NCBI GenBank assembly: GCA_021737405.1
Contig: JAIPEG010000002.1
Location: 272,828 to 336,827 of the forward strand
Source: Bacteriovoracaceae bacterium
Lineage (GTDB): Bacteria; Bdellovibrionota; Bacteriovoracia; Bacteriovoracales; Bacteriovoracaceae
DNA length: 64,000 nt
Reading direction: 5' to 3'
Shown: positions 21,832 to 30,909 of the stretch, one piece after another
Position numbering within the stretch: the first letter of the stretch is position 1
Layout of the letters: every line of letters begins with the position of its first letter
Notes under the pieces: model-generated
What the model was told of the DNA's origin: nothing
Database searches by the model: none
What the model saw: only the letters and a program-made list of their open reading frames with translations
Made by a program: the position numbers and the translations under genes

Positions 21832-22168
21832 ATTGGTTTAAAAGAATTTTCTTAAGCATGTCTTTTTCTTCCGCGGTGTAATCTTCACCGTGATCAATAT
21901 TCTTTAAGGCCTCTTTCTTATCAATAGAAGAACTTTGAATAGAGATTTTATCACTGTCGGGAATAGTGTTGTTAAAGATCTTGTGGCTAAAGGCCTTTGA
22001 GCTTTTCACGCCTTTTAGAATGACACTCTTAGATTCCGAAAAAACTTCCTTTGTTATGGGGCTTGCCCATTGATTTAAATAATAGAAAAGAGGTTTTCTT
22101 TGCACAGGAATGCTCAACAAGAGAAAGCTAAAGCAAAAGGTCATGAAAAATTTAAGCATCGTGAACAT
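21830..22168 (-). CDS. Small membrane-anchored or exported protein, unknown
   Basis: A 112-residue protein with one N-terminal hydrophobic segment (MLKFFMTFCFSFLLLSIPV) and a polar, Lys/Ser-rich remainder (SESKSVILKGVKSSKAF, YTAEEKDMLKKILLNQ). No family is recognised. It starts two bases after the response-regulator stop, so both are one unit; ATG 22159 is an alternative start. It ends in the bidirectional terminator. Confidence 0.6.
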   Translation of the reverse strand: MFTMLKFFMTFCFSFLLLSIPVQRKPLFYYLNQWASPITKEVFSESKSVILKGVKSSKAFSHKIFNNTIPDSDKISIQSSSIDKKEALKNIDHGEDYTAEEKDMLKKILLNQ

Positions 22169-22170
22169 AT

Positions 22171-22566
22171 CTAGTCCTTTTCCTTTTCAGCAACAATCTT
22201 ATCTACGGCCTTTATGAGATCTTCTGGCATGAATGGTTTGGGGAGAAAGTCTAGGGCACCACTACTAATAGACTCAATCACAAGGGATTCCATATTTAAG
22301 GAGGAGATCATAATGATGGAGGCGTTCATTGTTTTTTCAGAGAGGACTTTAGCCATTTCTAGACCAGAGCGTTCCGGCATGATGATGTCGATAATGAATA
22401 CATTGGCCCCTGTTGTCGCTCCGAGGGTGAGCCCTTCTTCGGCTGAACCTGCTGTTCCGACAACGTTGTAACCTTCACCTTCGAGTATCTCTACAATTGA
22501 TCGACGGGAAAACTCCGAGTCATCAATGACAGCAATTCGAATTTCTTGACCTTTTTTGTTTGGCAT
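22171..22566 (-). CDS. CheY-like single-domain response regulator
   Basis: A 131-residue receiver domain without an output domain. The acidic pocket is D15/D16 (VIDDSE), the phospho-acceptor D60 (FIIDIIMP), the switch residue S88/S89 (IMISS) and K110 (FLPKPF). It would act by protein-protein contact, as CheY does, in motility, chemotaxis or relay. No kinase is nearby. It lies 62 bases downstream of lon on the same strand and just before the small membrane protein. Confidence 0.9.
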   Translation of the reverse strand: MPNKKGQEIRIAVIDDSEFSRRSIVEILEGEGYNVVGTAGSAEEGLTLGATTGANVFIIDIIMPERSGLEMAKVLSEKTMNASIIMISSLNMESLVIESISSGALDFLPKPFMPEDLIKAVDKIVAEKEKD

Positions 22567-22628
22567 AATCCAATTTCCTTTTCTTTATTTTAAAAGAAAT
22601 TGGAATTATCGCCAGAAAAAATGTCGTC

Positions 22629-25067
22629 CTAGGCAGCAACTGGTGGAATGTTGCTCGTTTTGTTGCGACCTCCACCTTTTTTCTTGAGTGATTTGAGCTT
22701 TTTCTTCCTTTCGTGCCAGCCAATTAATGCAAGATCAAGGACCTCATCAATCGTCTTAACAGGGATTAGCTCTAAACGCTCGCGGTATTCATCGGGAATA
22801 TCAACAAGATCTTTTTGACACTTCCAAGGAATAATAACCGTTTTAATATTCATTCTCATCGCAGCGAGACACTTTTCTTTTACTCCGCCAACAGGGAGAA
22901 CTTTTCCGGTTAGGGTAATTTCACCCGTCATTGCTACTGTCTTGTCGATGGGACAATCCGTTAGTAATGAAATAATTGTTGTGGCAAGAGTAATACCTGC
23001 ACTCGGTCCATCTTTTGGGATGGCGCCAGCTGGTAAGTGAATATGAATTTCATTGTGCTCAAAAACATCTTCTGGAATTCCAAGATACTCAGCGCGACTT
23101 CTAATATAGCCGATGGCCGTTTGAGCAGACTCTTTCATGACATCACCAAGTTGACCTGTAAGAGTGAAGCCCTTACCTTTCATTTTGGTTGATTCAATAT
23201 AAAGAACTTGTCCGCCAGCAGCAGTCCAGGCCAAACCTGTTGCGACACCGACTTCATCTTCTTCACGATGATCTTCTCTTGTGTATTGTGGTGGTCCCAA
23301 AAGATCAAGCACAGTATTTGGAATAATGTGAGTAACAGCTTGGTCACCTTTAGCGATCTTCATAGCGACTTTTCTACAAAGAGCACCAATTCTTCTTTCA
23401 AGATTTCTAAGACCAGCTTCTGCAGTGAAATGCTCAATGACAGACTGAAGGCCTTCATCAGTAAATTCCACATGGTCTTCACTGATGCCATTTTCTTCGA
23501 GTTGTTTAGGGATCAAATACTTTTTAGAAATGGCTACTTTTTCCTCTTGGGTGTATCCGGAGAGGTTAAGCACTTCCATTCTGTCTCTTAGTGGACCAGG
23601 AATATTCTCTAAAACGTTAGATGTTGCAATGAACATGACATTTGAAAGATCAAAGGGAGTGTTGAGATAATGATCTCTAAACTCTTTATTTTGTTCTGGA
23701 TCCAATACTTCTAAGAGAGCACTTGATGGATCACCCTTAAAGTCTCCTCCAAGTTTATCAACTTCATCGAGTAAAATAACTGGATTGTTTGTTCCTGCTT
23801 GTTTTAAAGCCTGAATAAATCTTCCTGGCATCGCTCCAACATAAGTTCGGCGGTGTCCACGAATCTCAGCTTCGTCTTTTACGCCTCCAAGAGAAATCCT
23901 TACGAACTCTCTTCCTGTCGCTCTGGCGATACTTTTTCCAAGGGATGTTTTACCAACACCTGGAGGACCAGAAAAACAAAGGATAGGCCCTTTCATGTTG
24001 GTGCCTTTTAATTGGCGGACGGCAAGATACTCAAGAATTCTCTCTTTTACCTTTGTCAGGTCAAAGTGATCTTCATCAAGAATTTCTAGGGCATTATCTA
24101 AATCTATTTTTTCCTCAGAAGAAGCTGACCAGGGAAGATCACCCATCCATTCAAGATAGGTTCTTATAATACTGGCCTCTGATGAATCAGGATGCATTTT
24201 TTCAAGACGATTAAGCTGCTTAACGGCTTCTTTCTCAACATCTTCAGGCATGGCAGCCGCTTTTAGCTTCTTTCTCATCTCTTCAAACTCATCGTCTGCA
24301 GGAGCTTCCCCCTCGTCGCCAAGTTCAGATTTGATGGCCTTAATCTGCTCTCTTAAAAAATATTCTTTTTGGTTTTTATTAATTTCATCTTTGGCATTAT
24401 TTCTAATCTTCGCTTGCATGGCCAAGATCTCTAATTCTCTAGTGAGAATATCGTTGATTTTATGAAGTCTCTCAATGGGTTCAAGAGTTTCCAAAATCAT
24501 TTGAGCTTCGGCCACATGAAGATTTAAATTAGAAGCGACAAGGTCCGCGAGGCGGCCAGGCTCTGTGATGTCTTCCAATACTGTTAAAATATCTGGAGAC
24601 AAAACTTTCCCAAGAGTAATCACTCTCTCAAGTTGCTCGCGAATATTTCTCATCAATGCATTAACAGCTACATTGTCAAAAGAAGTATCAGCATCTTCAA
24701 CCTTTTCTAGCTTTGTCGTGAAGTAAGGTTCGGACTGTTCAAAGTCTATAATGCGCGCCTTGCTTAAGCCTTGAACAAGAATTTTGATTCTTCCATCTGG
24801 AAGTTTTCTCATTCTCATAATCATGGCAACAGTTCCAAGATCATAAATCTCACTTGGATCAGGATGCTCGGCAGAAATATCTTTTTGGCTTGCCAAAAGA
24901 ATTAGTCTATCACTTTGATTGAGTGCATGTTCTACGGCCTGTATGGAGGACTCCCGTCCAACAAACAATGGTAAAATCATAAAGGGATAAACAACAATAT
25001 CCCTGATAGGGAGAAGAGGGAGGCGATCTTTAAATTCAATATTATCACCCTCGTAGTTCGTTACCAT
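22629..25067 (-). CDS. lon: ATP-dependent Lon protease
   Basis: Cytoplasmic AAA+ serine protease that degrades misfolded and regulatory proteins. The 812-residue length is typical of LonA. It has the N-terminal LAN domain (LPLLPIRDIVVYPFMILPL, about 16-34), a coiled middle, Walker A GPPGVGKT (367-374), Walker B VILLDEVDK (430-438), and the protease domain with catalytic S689 in PKDGPSAG and K732 in GGVKEK, spaced 43 residues as in E. coli Lon. The C-terminus is Lys-rich. It is transcribed alone or with the CheY-like gene. Confidence 0.97.
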   Translation of the reverse strand: MVTNYEGDNIEFKDRLPLLPIRDIVVYPFMILPLFVGRESSIQAVEHALNQSDRLILLASQKDISAEHPDPSEIYDLGTVAMIMRMRKLPDGRIKILVQGLSKARIIDFEQSEPYFTTKLEKVEDADTSFDNVAVNALMRNIREQLERVITLGKVLSPDILTVLEDITEPGRLADLVASNLNLHVAEAQMILETLEPIERLHKINDILTRELEILAMQAKIRNNAKDEINKNQKEYFLREQIKAIKSELGDEGEAPADDEFEEMRKKLKAAAMPEDVEKEAVKQLNRLEKMHPDSSEASIIRTYLEWMGDLPWSASSEEKIDLDNALEILDEDHFDLTKVKERILEYLAVRQLKGTNMKGPILCFSGPPGVGKTSLGKSIARATGREFVRISLGGVKDEAEIRGHRRTYVGAMPGRFIQALKQAGTNNPVILLDEVDKLGGDFKGDPSSALLEVLDPEQNKEFRDHYLNTPFDLSNVMFIATSNVLENIPGPLRDRMEVLNLSGYTQEEKVAISKKYLIPKQLEENGISEDHVEFTDEGLQSVIEHFTAEAGLRNLERRIGALCRKVAMKIAKGDQAVTHIIPNTVLDLLGPPQYTREDHREEDEVGVATGLAWTAAGGQVLYIESTKMKGKGFTLTGQLGDVMKESAQTAIGYIRSRAEYLGIPEDVFEHNEIHIHLPAGAIPKDGPSAGITLATTIISLLTDCPIDKTVAMTGEITLTGKVLPVGGVKEKCLAAMRMNIKTVIIPWKCQKDLVDIPDEYRERLELIPVKTIDEVLDLALIGWHERKKKLKSLKKKGGGRNKTSNIPPVAA

Positions 25068-25219
25068 ATCTGTCCTCCAACAACAGCTATTCCGTGCTAA
25101 TTATGTACACATCCATTGTTCGGGCATAAGTTCTTCATTCTTTAAGCTTTTTATGCATTTTGTGATGAAAAAATGTGAACTATTGGTAGAGTTAAATGGT
25201 TAAAAACTAAACGAATTTA

Positions 25220-25248
25220 ATGACATTTGCTCAAACCCTTCTGATAAT
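25220..25248 (+). promoter_or_regulatory. Promoter of glmU
   Basis: ATGACA (25220-25225), a 17-base spacer and GATAAT (25243-25248), about 40 bases before the glmU ATG. The remainder of the 229-base gap 25068-25296 is A+T-rich and carries the divergent lon start; no other gene is seen. Confidence 0.65.
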
Positions 25249-25296
25249 GGTGCATTAGAAAACTGGAACAAATTTGTTAAGAATTGGAGTAACACA

Positions 25297-26712
25297 ATGG
25301 CCGACAAAATAGGTGTGGCAATTCTCGCTGCTGGATTAGGAAAAAGAATGGGCGTGCCAACAGCAAAGCCTCTCATTCCCCTAATGGGACAAAAGCTTGT
25401 TGATTTTCCCTTGGTAGCGGCCGTTAATTTTTGTTCTGATCAATCAATGGACATGAAAGTTGGCGTTGTTGTTGGTCACCAAAAGGAAGAGGTCGAATCA
25501 TACTTAAAGGAAAGGCATAAAAATCTCTCTCTAGATTTTCCGGTTCAAAAAGAACAAAAAGGCACGGCAGATGCTCTGAGAGCTTACTTTGACAGTTGCC
25601 CTTGGGCCAAAGACATGGACTACACTTTGGTCTTGTGTGCAGATACTCCTCTATTAACAAAGACTGAATTGAACTCTTTGTGGAAAACTTTAAAAGATAA
25701 AAATTGGAATTCAATTGCCGCGACCTTTAGAACTAAAAACCCCACGGGCTATGGAAGAATTATTCAAGGCGATGTTGGTTTTAAAATAGTTGAAGAGAAA
25801 GATGCAAGTGATGAAGAGCGTTTAGTAAACGAGGTAAATTCCGGACTCTATATATTCGAAACCAACACCATCTTAAAGAATCTCTTAGGCGTTGATAGTA
25901 ACAATAAGTCCGGAGAATTTTATTTAACAGATGTTTTTCAGATTGGATCGGAAGTAGGAACAATTTGCTTTGACGATGAGTCACCATTTCTAGGAGTCAA
26001 TAGTCCTGTTCAATTGAGCCAGGCTCTTCACCAGTTAAAGAGTCGCATCAACGAAGATCACCAAAATAATGGTGTCCTTATATTAGAAAGGCAGCACACT
26101 TACATTGAGCCAACCGTTCAAATCGCTCCAGGGGCCACGATTTACCCCAATTGCTACCTTCATGGAAAAACAACAATTGCGACAGGAGTCGAGATCGAGC
26201 CGGGAAGCATTATAAAAGATAGCCAAATCGCAGAAGGAGTGACGATTAAGGCCTACTCCTACTTAGAGGAAGCAAAAGTTGCGCCGATGTGTCAAATTGG
26301 TCCTTATGCGCGTTTACGACCAGGCACAGACTTGGGCGAGAAATGTAAAATTGGCAATTTTGTCGAGGTGAAAAAGGCGAAACTTGATTCTTCAGTAAGC
26401 GTTTCTCACTTGAGTTATGTGGGTGACGCTGAGATTGGGGAAAACGTGAATATTGGTTGTGGTTTTATCACTTGTAATTATGATGGTGAAGCAAAGCACA
26501 AAACGGTCATTGGAAAAAACTCATTCATTGGCTCAGACACCCAAATGATTGCCCCAATAACAATTGGGGAGAGTGCTTTTGTTGCCAGTGGATCGACAAT
26601 TAACCAAGATGTTCCAAGCGAGGGTTTTGCTCTTTCTAGAAGCCGACAGGTCACAAAAGAAAACATGGCCTCACGCTTTCTCAAAGGTAAATGGTCCATT
26701 AAAAAGAAGTAG
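25297..26712 (+). CDS. glmU: Bifunctional UDP-GlcNAc pyrophosphorylase / GlcN-1-P acetyltransferase
   Basis: Makes UDP-GlcNAc for peptidoglycan and LPS. The N-terminal nucleotidyltransferase shows ILAAGLGKRM (8-17), KPLIPLMG, QKGTADALR, CADTPLL and NEVNSGLYIF. The C-terminal left-handed beta-helix shows hexapeptide repeats (GVEIEPGSIIKDSQI) and the acetyltransferase motifs PYARLRPG, GNFVEVKKAKL, LSYVGDAEIG and NIGCGFITCNYDG. At 471 residues it is near the usual length. The next gene but one step in the pathway, glmS, follows. Confidence 0.96.
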   Translation: MADKIGVAILAAGLGKRMGVPTAKPLIPLMGQKLVDFPLVAAVNFCSDQSMDMKVGVVVGHQKEEVESYLKERHKNLSLDFPVQKEQKGTADALRAYFDSCPWAKDMDYTLVLCADTPLLTKTELNSLWKTLKDKNWNSIAATFRTKNPTGYGRIIQGDVGFKIVEEKDASDEERLVNEVNSGLYIFETNTILKNLLGVDSNNKSGEFYLTDVFQIGSEVGTICFDDESPFLGVNSPVQLSQALHQLKSRINEDHQNNGVLILERQHTYIEPTVQIAPGATIYPNCYLHGKTTIATGVEIEPGSIIKDSQIAEGVTIKAYSYLEEAKVAPMCQIGPYARLRPGTDLGEKCKIGNFVEVKKAKLDSSVSVSHLSYVGDAEIGENVNIGCGFITCNYDGEAKHKTVIGKNSFIGSDTQMIAPITIGESAFVASGSTINQDVPSEGFALSRSRQVTKENMASRFLKGKWSIKKK

Positions 26713-26743
26713 TATGTTGCTGCGGATTATTTTTGTCTGTTAG

Positions 26744-26807
26744 GCCCATAGAGTGGTATCTTTTTCTTTTGTCTACTTCCCCATGACCAAAGGTCTATTG
26801 GGCTTTT
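26744..26807 (+). promoter_or_regulatory. Stem-loop region in the glmU-glmS gap
   Basis: GCCCATAG (26744-26751) can pair with CTATTGGGC (26795-26803) with one bulge and is followed by TTTT. A competing small hairpin GACC/GGTC (26785-26795) uses part of the same 3' arm. The mutually exclusive shapes just before glmS suggest attenuation or mRNA processing. No glmS ribozyme core is recognised. Confidence 0.35.
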
Positions 26808-26819
26808 AAGGTGCGCATT

Positions 26820-28637
26820 ATGTGTGGAATTGTTGGCCATATCGGACCCTCAGATTCAGTTGAAGTTGTTATGGAGGGTCTTCGTCGTCTCGAATACCGT
26901 GGATATGATTCCGCAGGTGTTACTTTTATTGATGAGAGCGGTACGCTTAAGACTTATAAAAAAACCGGAAAAATAGAAAAATTAACGGAACTTCTAAAAG
27001 ACGTTGATACTCACAGCATGGTCTCAATCGGCCACACCCGCTGGGCCACTCATGGTGGTGTGACAGACTTTAACTCTCACCCGCATGCTCATGAAAAGCT
27101 ATCAATGGTTCACAACGGGATTATTGAAAATGCAGACGGGATTAGAGATGAGCTAATGGCGAAGGGTTATAAGTTTAAGTCTGAAACAGATTCAGAAGTG
27201 TTTCTTATGCTCGTCCATGATTTAAATAAAACCATGAGTTTAAAAGAGGCCATCTTAAAAGGTTTTTCAACAGTTACTGGAAACTCTGCCTTTGTTTTTA
27301 TAAGTGAAGAACAAAAAGAAATATACGCCATAAAAAGAGCAGCTCCCTTGGTTTGTGGAACTCATTACACAAAATCTCAAGCTGTCGTAAGTTCTGATCC
27401 ATACGCACTAGCGGGAGCGGCAGATAGAATATACTTTCCAGAAGATGGGATTCTTTGTCATTTAAGCGCAGGCAACAAAGAGCTCATTAAATTTTATGAT
27501 AGTGAAGGCAATCCAAGTGAAGCCTACAAATCTAAGAAACAAGACATGCAGGTTGATCCATCTGATAAAGGTGATTTCGAGCACTACATGCTTAAAGAGA
27601 TTTATGAACAACCAGGTCTTATCCGTGCTCTTTGTCAGTATTACTTTACAGGCGAGGGTAGTGAGTCCTTAGAAGCAGTAGCAAATCTTAAACCAAGTAG
27701 ATTTCATATCACTGCTTGTGGTACCGCTTATTATGCAGGTCTCGTTGTAAGAGACTTTATTGAATCCATTAATAGGATTCCTTGCTCCTTTGAATTAGCA
27801 AGTGAGTTTCGTTACAGAAATCCCATTTTAGAGAAAAATGATATTGGATTATTCATCAGCCAGTCTGGTGAAACGGCTGATACTCTTGCCGGGCAGGAAG
27901 AGTGCCAAGGTCAAAAGATTAAAACGATTTCTCTCGTAAATGTTGAGGGGAGTTCGTTGTTTCGTGCTTGTGACCATAATCTCTTAATTCGAGCAGGTGT
28001 TGAAATTGGCGTTGCCTCCACAAAGGCTTTCACCCAAATGGGATTAACGGGACGATTACTTGCCCATGCCTTATCGGGTGATTTAAAGAATGTCGAAAAA
28101 CAGAAAATTGTTGCTGATCGATTTGAACTTTTAGCCGTAAGAATTGATAAGCTTCTCGATGAAGTTGATAAGATAAAAGCAATAGCAGAAGAAATATATA
28201 ATCAAAAAGGATACTTCTTTACGGGTAGAGGAAAGTACTTTCCTGTCGCACTTGAAGGAGCCTTGAAGTTAAAAGAGATCGCTTATGTTCATGCAGAAGG
28301 TTACGCCGCTGGAGAGTTAAAGCATGGTCCAATAGCTTTAATTGATGAGGATATGGTGAATATTGCCTTAGTTGGACCAGAGCTTAAGGATAAAACAATC
28401 TCAAATATCCAAGAAATAAAAGCGAGAAAGGGAATAATCGTTGGCATAGGTCCAAGTGACAGCTCTCTTGAAAGAATTTCTGACTACTTTCTAGAATTAA
28501 ACTTTGAAGGGTTAGAGGAATTATCACCTCTCTATATAAACGTCGTGAATCAATTACTTTCTTATTATATGGCGAAATTTAAAGGAACCGATATTGATAA
28601 GCCTAGAAATTTGGCCAAATCAGTTACCGTAGAATGA
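26820..28637 (+). CDS. glmS: Glutamine-fructose-6-phosphate aminotransferase
   Basis: First committed step of hexosamine synthesis: fructose-6-P plus glutamine gives glucosamine-6-P. ATG 26820 is the true start because the catalytic nucleophile must be Cys2 (MCGIVGHIG); the open frame extends upstream to GTG 26811. The glutaminase domain has GHTRWATHGG and FNSHPH. Two SIS domains follow (ITACGTAYYAG, ISQSGETADT, EIGVASTKAF; FTGRGKYFPVALEGALKLKEIAYVHAEGY). The C-terminus NLAKSVTVE is the family ending. It overlaps the helicase gene by four bases. Confidence 0.96.
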   Translation: MCGIVGHIGPSDSVEVVMEGLRRLEYRGYDSAGVTFIDESGTLKTYKKTGKIEKLTELLKDVDTHSMVSIGHTRWATHGGVTDFNSHPHAHEKLSMVHNGIIENADGIRDELMAKGYKFKSETDSEVFLMLVHDLNKTMSLKEAILKGFSTVTGNSAFVFISEEQKEIYAIKRAAPLVCGTHYTKSQAVVSSDPYALAGAADRIYFPEDGILCHLSAGNKELIKFYDSEGNPSEAYKSKKQDMQVDPSDKGDFEHYMLKEIYEQPGLIRALCQYYFTGEGSESLEAVANLKPSRFHITACGTAYYAGLVVRDFIESINRIPCSFELASEFRYRNPILEKNDIGLFISQSGETADTLAGQEECQGQKIKTISLVNVEGSSLFRACDHNLLIRAGVEIGVASTKAFTQMGLTGRLLAHALSGDLKNVEKQKIVADRFELLAVRIDKLLDEVDKIKAIAEEIYNQKGYFFTGRGKYFPVALEGALKLKEIAYVHAEGYAAGELKHGPIALIDEDMVNIALVGPELKDKTISNIQEIKARKGIIVGIGPSDSSLERISDYFLELNFEGLEELSPLYINVVNQLLSYYMAKFKGTDIDKPRNLAKSVTVE

Positions 28638-30892
28638 TTAATTTAAATAAGCTCAATACAAATCAAAGAAAAGCAGTAGAGGAAACTGAGGGACCTGTGA
28701 TGGTTCTGGCAGGGGCTGGATCTGGTAAGACAAAAACGCTTGTTACAAGGATTTCCTATCTTTTAACAGATAAAAATATTAGCCCTTATCGTATCCTTGC
28801 TCTTACCTTCTCGAATAAAGCGGCAAGAGAGATGAGGGAGCGAGTTGCCTCTGAGGTTCATGAGGATCTTGGTGCCCTTCAAATAACAACCTTTCACGCT
28901 TTTTGCTCTCGACTGTTAAGGCAAGAATCACAGTGCTTAGGTCTTTCAAAAAACTTCACAATCTATGACACATCCGAGAGTAAGTCCGTTGTGAAAACTC
29001 TTCTCGGGCGTCGTGGAATAAGCACTAAAGAAGTCTCTCCTTTTGAGATTCTCTACTTTATGGATAACCTAAAAAATAATGGTTATTACAGTGGTAGAAA
29101 ATCTGAAGATTTCGTCCCCGATAGAGATGACCCATTCTTTGAATATTATGAAGAGTATGAAAGTGAACTTCACCGTGCGAATGCTGTAGATTTTGGTGGT
29201 TTAATCACAGGAGTCTTACAATTATTTGAAAAATATCCCGATGTTTTAAAGCGCTACCAAGAACGTTATCAATACATTCTTGTTGATGAGTATCAGGATA
29301 CCAATAGGGCCCAGTTTGATTTATTAAAACACTTAAGCACTTACAATGAGAATATCTGTGTAGTTGGTGATGAGGATCAATCGATCTATTCTTGGCGTGG
29401 CGCTGATATAAACAATATTCTTGATTTTGAAAAAACATATCCTAGTGCCAAAATTTTAAAGCTTGAACAAAATTATCGCTCTAGTAAGAATATCATTGAA
29501 GCCGCGTCACATGTCATTGCTAGAAACTCCTTACGAAAAGGTAAGGAGATGTGGACTGAAAACCCCGAGGGAGAGAGCATTCAAATTATTGAATGTCATA
29601 ATGATAAAAAAGAAGCAGAATTTATCGCCCAAAAGGTTTTGGATTTAAATAAGAAAGAAAAGATCGAATTTAAAGAAATGGCGGTTTTTTATCGTACGAA
29701 CTCACAGTCTCGCCTATTAGAAGATTATTTAAGAAAATCTAACATTCCGTATCGAGTCGTTGGTGGCGTTAAGTTCTATGAGCGAAAAGAGGTTAAAGAT
29801 CTTTTGGCCTATTTGAGAATCGTCGTAAATGAAAAGGATTCTCTTGCCCTAAGTCGGATCATTAATGTTCCCACAAGGGGAATTGGTGCCACAACACTTA
29901 GAAAAATTGAAAACGTTGCCGTCAAGAGTAACTCTTCCTTATTTGAGTCCATTGAAAATATTGTAGATAATCCAACAGAGTTCAGTCACTTAAAGCTCTC
30001 GGCCAAAGTTAAAAGTTCTCTTAATGCTCTTGCTACCCTTATTCAAGATATCCGCGCGCTAAGCAGTGAAGGTGTCGCCCCAAGTGTTTTATACGAAAAA
30101 ATGCTTCATGAATCTGGTTATTGGGATAATTTAAAGGCCTCAAAAGATTATGAATCAATGGCGCGTTTAGAAAACTTGGAAGAGCTTGGTAACGCCATTA
30201 AGCAATTTGAAGAAGGTGAAGATAAGCCCGCTTTATTAGGGTTTTTAGAGACAATTACACTGGATCAGTCATCGGAAGAAGATAGGGAGTTACCTCAAGG
30301 CGAAGTAGCATTAATGACTGTTCATGGAGCCAAGGGGCTAGAGTTTTCCCACGTCTTTTTGGCCGGAGCAGAAGAGAATGTCTTTCCAAGTTATCGCTCC
30401 TTAGAGATGGGTCAGCATGCAGAAGAAGAAGAGCGTCGTCTCTTTTATGTGGCCATGACGAGAGCGATGCAAAAGCTCTATATTTGCTTTGCTCAGGGGC
30501 GCATGCTTTTTGGACAATTAAAATTCAATGGTCCAAGTCGTTTTATCCATGAAATTCCAAACAAGTATTATGATTGGATAAAAGAAGGCCAGAGAACTTC
30601 TGGTTATAGCTGGCAAGATAACGATTCCATTGATGATGAATGGGATAATCAGTATGAAAAAGACCCTGAGTATGAAGATGGTGAGGTTACTTATCAAGTG
30701 AGTGGACCGCAGAAAACGGTCATCCCTCAAAAGTTTCCAAAGGGCTCTAAAGTCATTCACTCTCTCTATGGAGAAGGTTTGGTAATGGAAAGTGAGGGCG
30801 CAGGTCCTGAAGAAAAGGTTGTCATAAAATTTCTGGATGGAGCAAGAAAAAAGTTTATGGTTAGATTTGCTCCACTGGTTTTAAATCAATAG
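28634..30892 (+). CDS. UvrD/PcrA/Rep-family DNA helicase
   Basis: Superfamily 1A 3'-5' helicase for repair or replication restart. All motifs are visible in 752 residues: Q-motif LNTNQRKAVEE, motif I AGAGSGKTKTL, Ia LTFSNKAAREM, motif II LVDEYQDTN, motif III DEDQSIYSWRGAD, IV LEQNYRSS, V LMTVHGAKGLEF and VI RRLFYVAMTRA. The C-terminal Tudor-like segment (FPKGSKVIHSLYGEGLVMES) is typical of PcrA/UvrD, where it contacts RNA polymerase. It overlaps glmS by ATGA. UvrD against PcrA cannot be decided from the sequence alone. Confidence 0.92.
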   Translation: MINLNKLNTNQRKAVEETEGPVMVLAGAGSGKTKTLVTRISYLLTDKNISPYRILALTFSNKAAREMRERVASEVHEDLGALQITTFHAFCSRLLRQESQCLGLSKNFTIYDTSESKSVVKTLLGRRGISTKEVSPFEILYFMDNLKNNGYYSGRKSEDFVPDRDDPFFEYYEEYESELHRANAVDFGGLITGVLQLFEKYPDVLKRYQERYQYILVDEYQDTNRAQFDLLKHLSTYNENICVVGDEDQSIYSWRGADINNILDFEKTYPSAKILKLEQNYRSSKNIIEAASHVIARNSLRKGKEMWTENPEGESIQIIECHNDKKEAEFIAQKVLDLNKKEKIEFKEMAVFYRTNSQSRLLEDYLRKSNIPYRVVGGVKFYERKEVKDLLAYLRIVVNEKDSLALSRIINVPTRGIGATTLRKIENVAVKSNSSLFESIENIVDNPTEFSHLKLSAKVKSSLNALATLIQDIRALSSEGVAPSVLYEKMLHESGYWDNLKASKDYESMARLENLEELGNAIKQFEEGEDKPALLGFLETITLDQSSEEDRELPQGEVALMTVHGAKGLEFSHVFLAGAEENVFPSYRSLEMGQHAEEEERRLFYVAMTRAMQKLYICFAQGRMLFGQLKFNGPSRFIHEIPNKYYDWIKEGQRTSGYSWQDNDSIDDEWDNQYEKDPEYEDGEVTYQVSGPQKTVIPQKFPKGSKVIHSLYGEGLVMESEGAGPEEKVVIKFLDGARKKFMVRFAPLVLNQ

Positions 30893-30909
30893 CTTCAAGG
30901 AAGAATCTT

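Noticed and set aside
26811..26819. GTG 26811 as the glmS start
   Set aside because: Glutamine amidotransferases of this class need Cys as residue 2, which only ATG 26820 gives.
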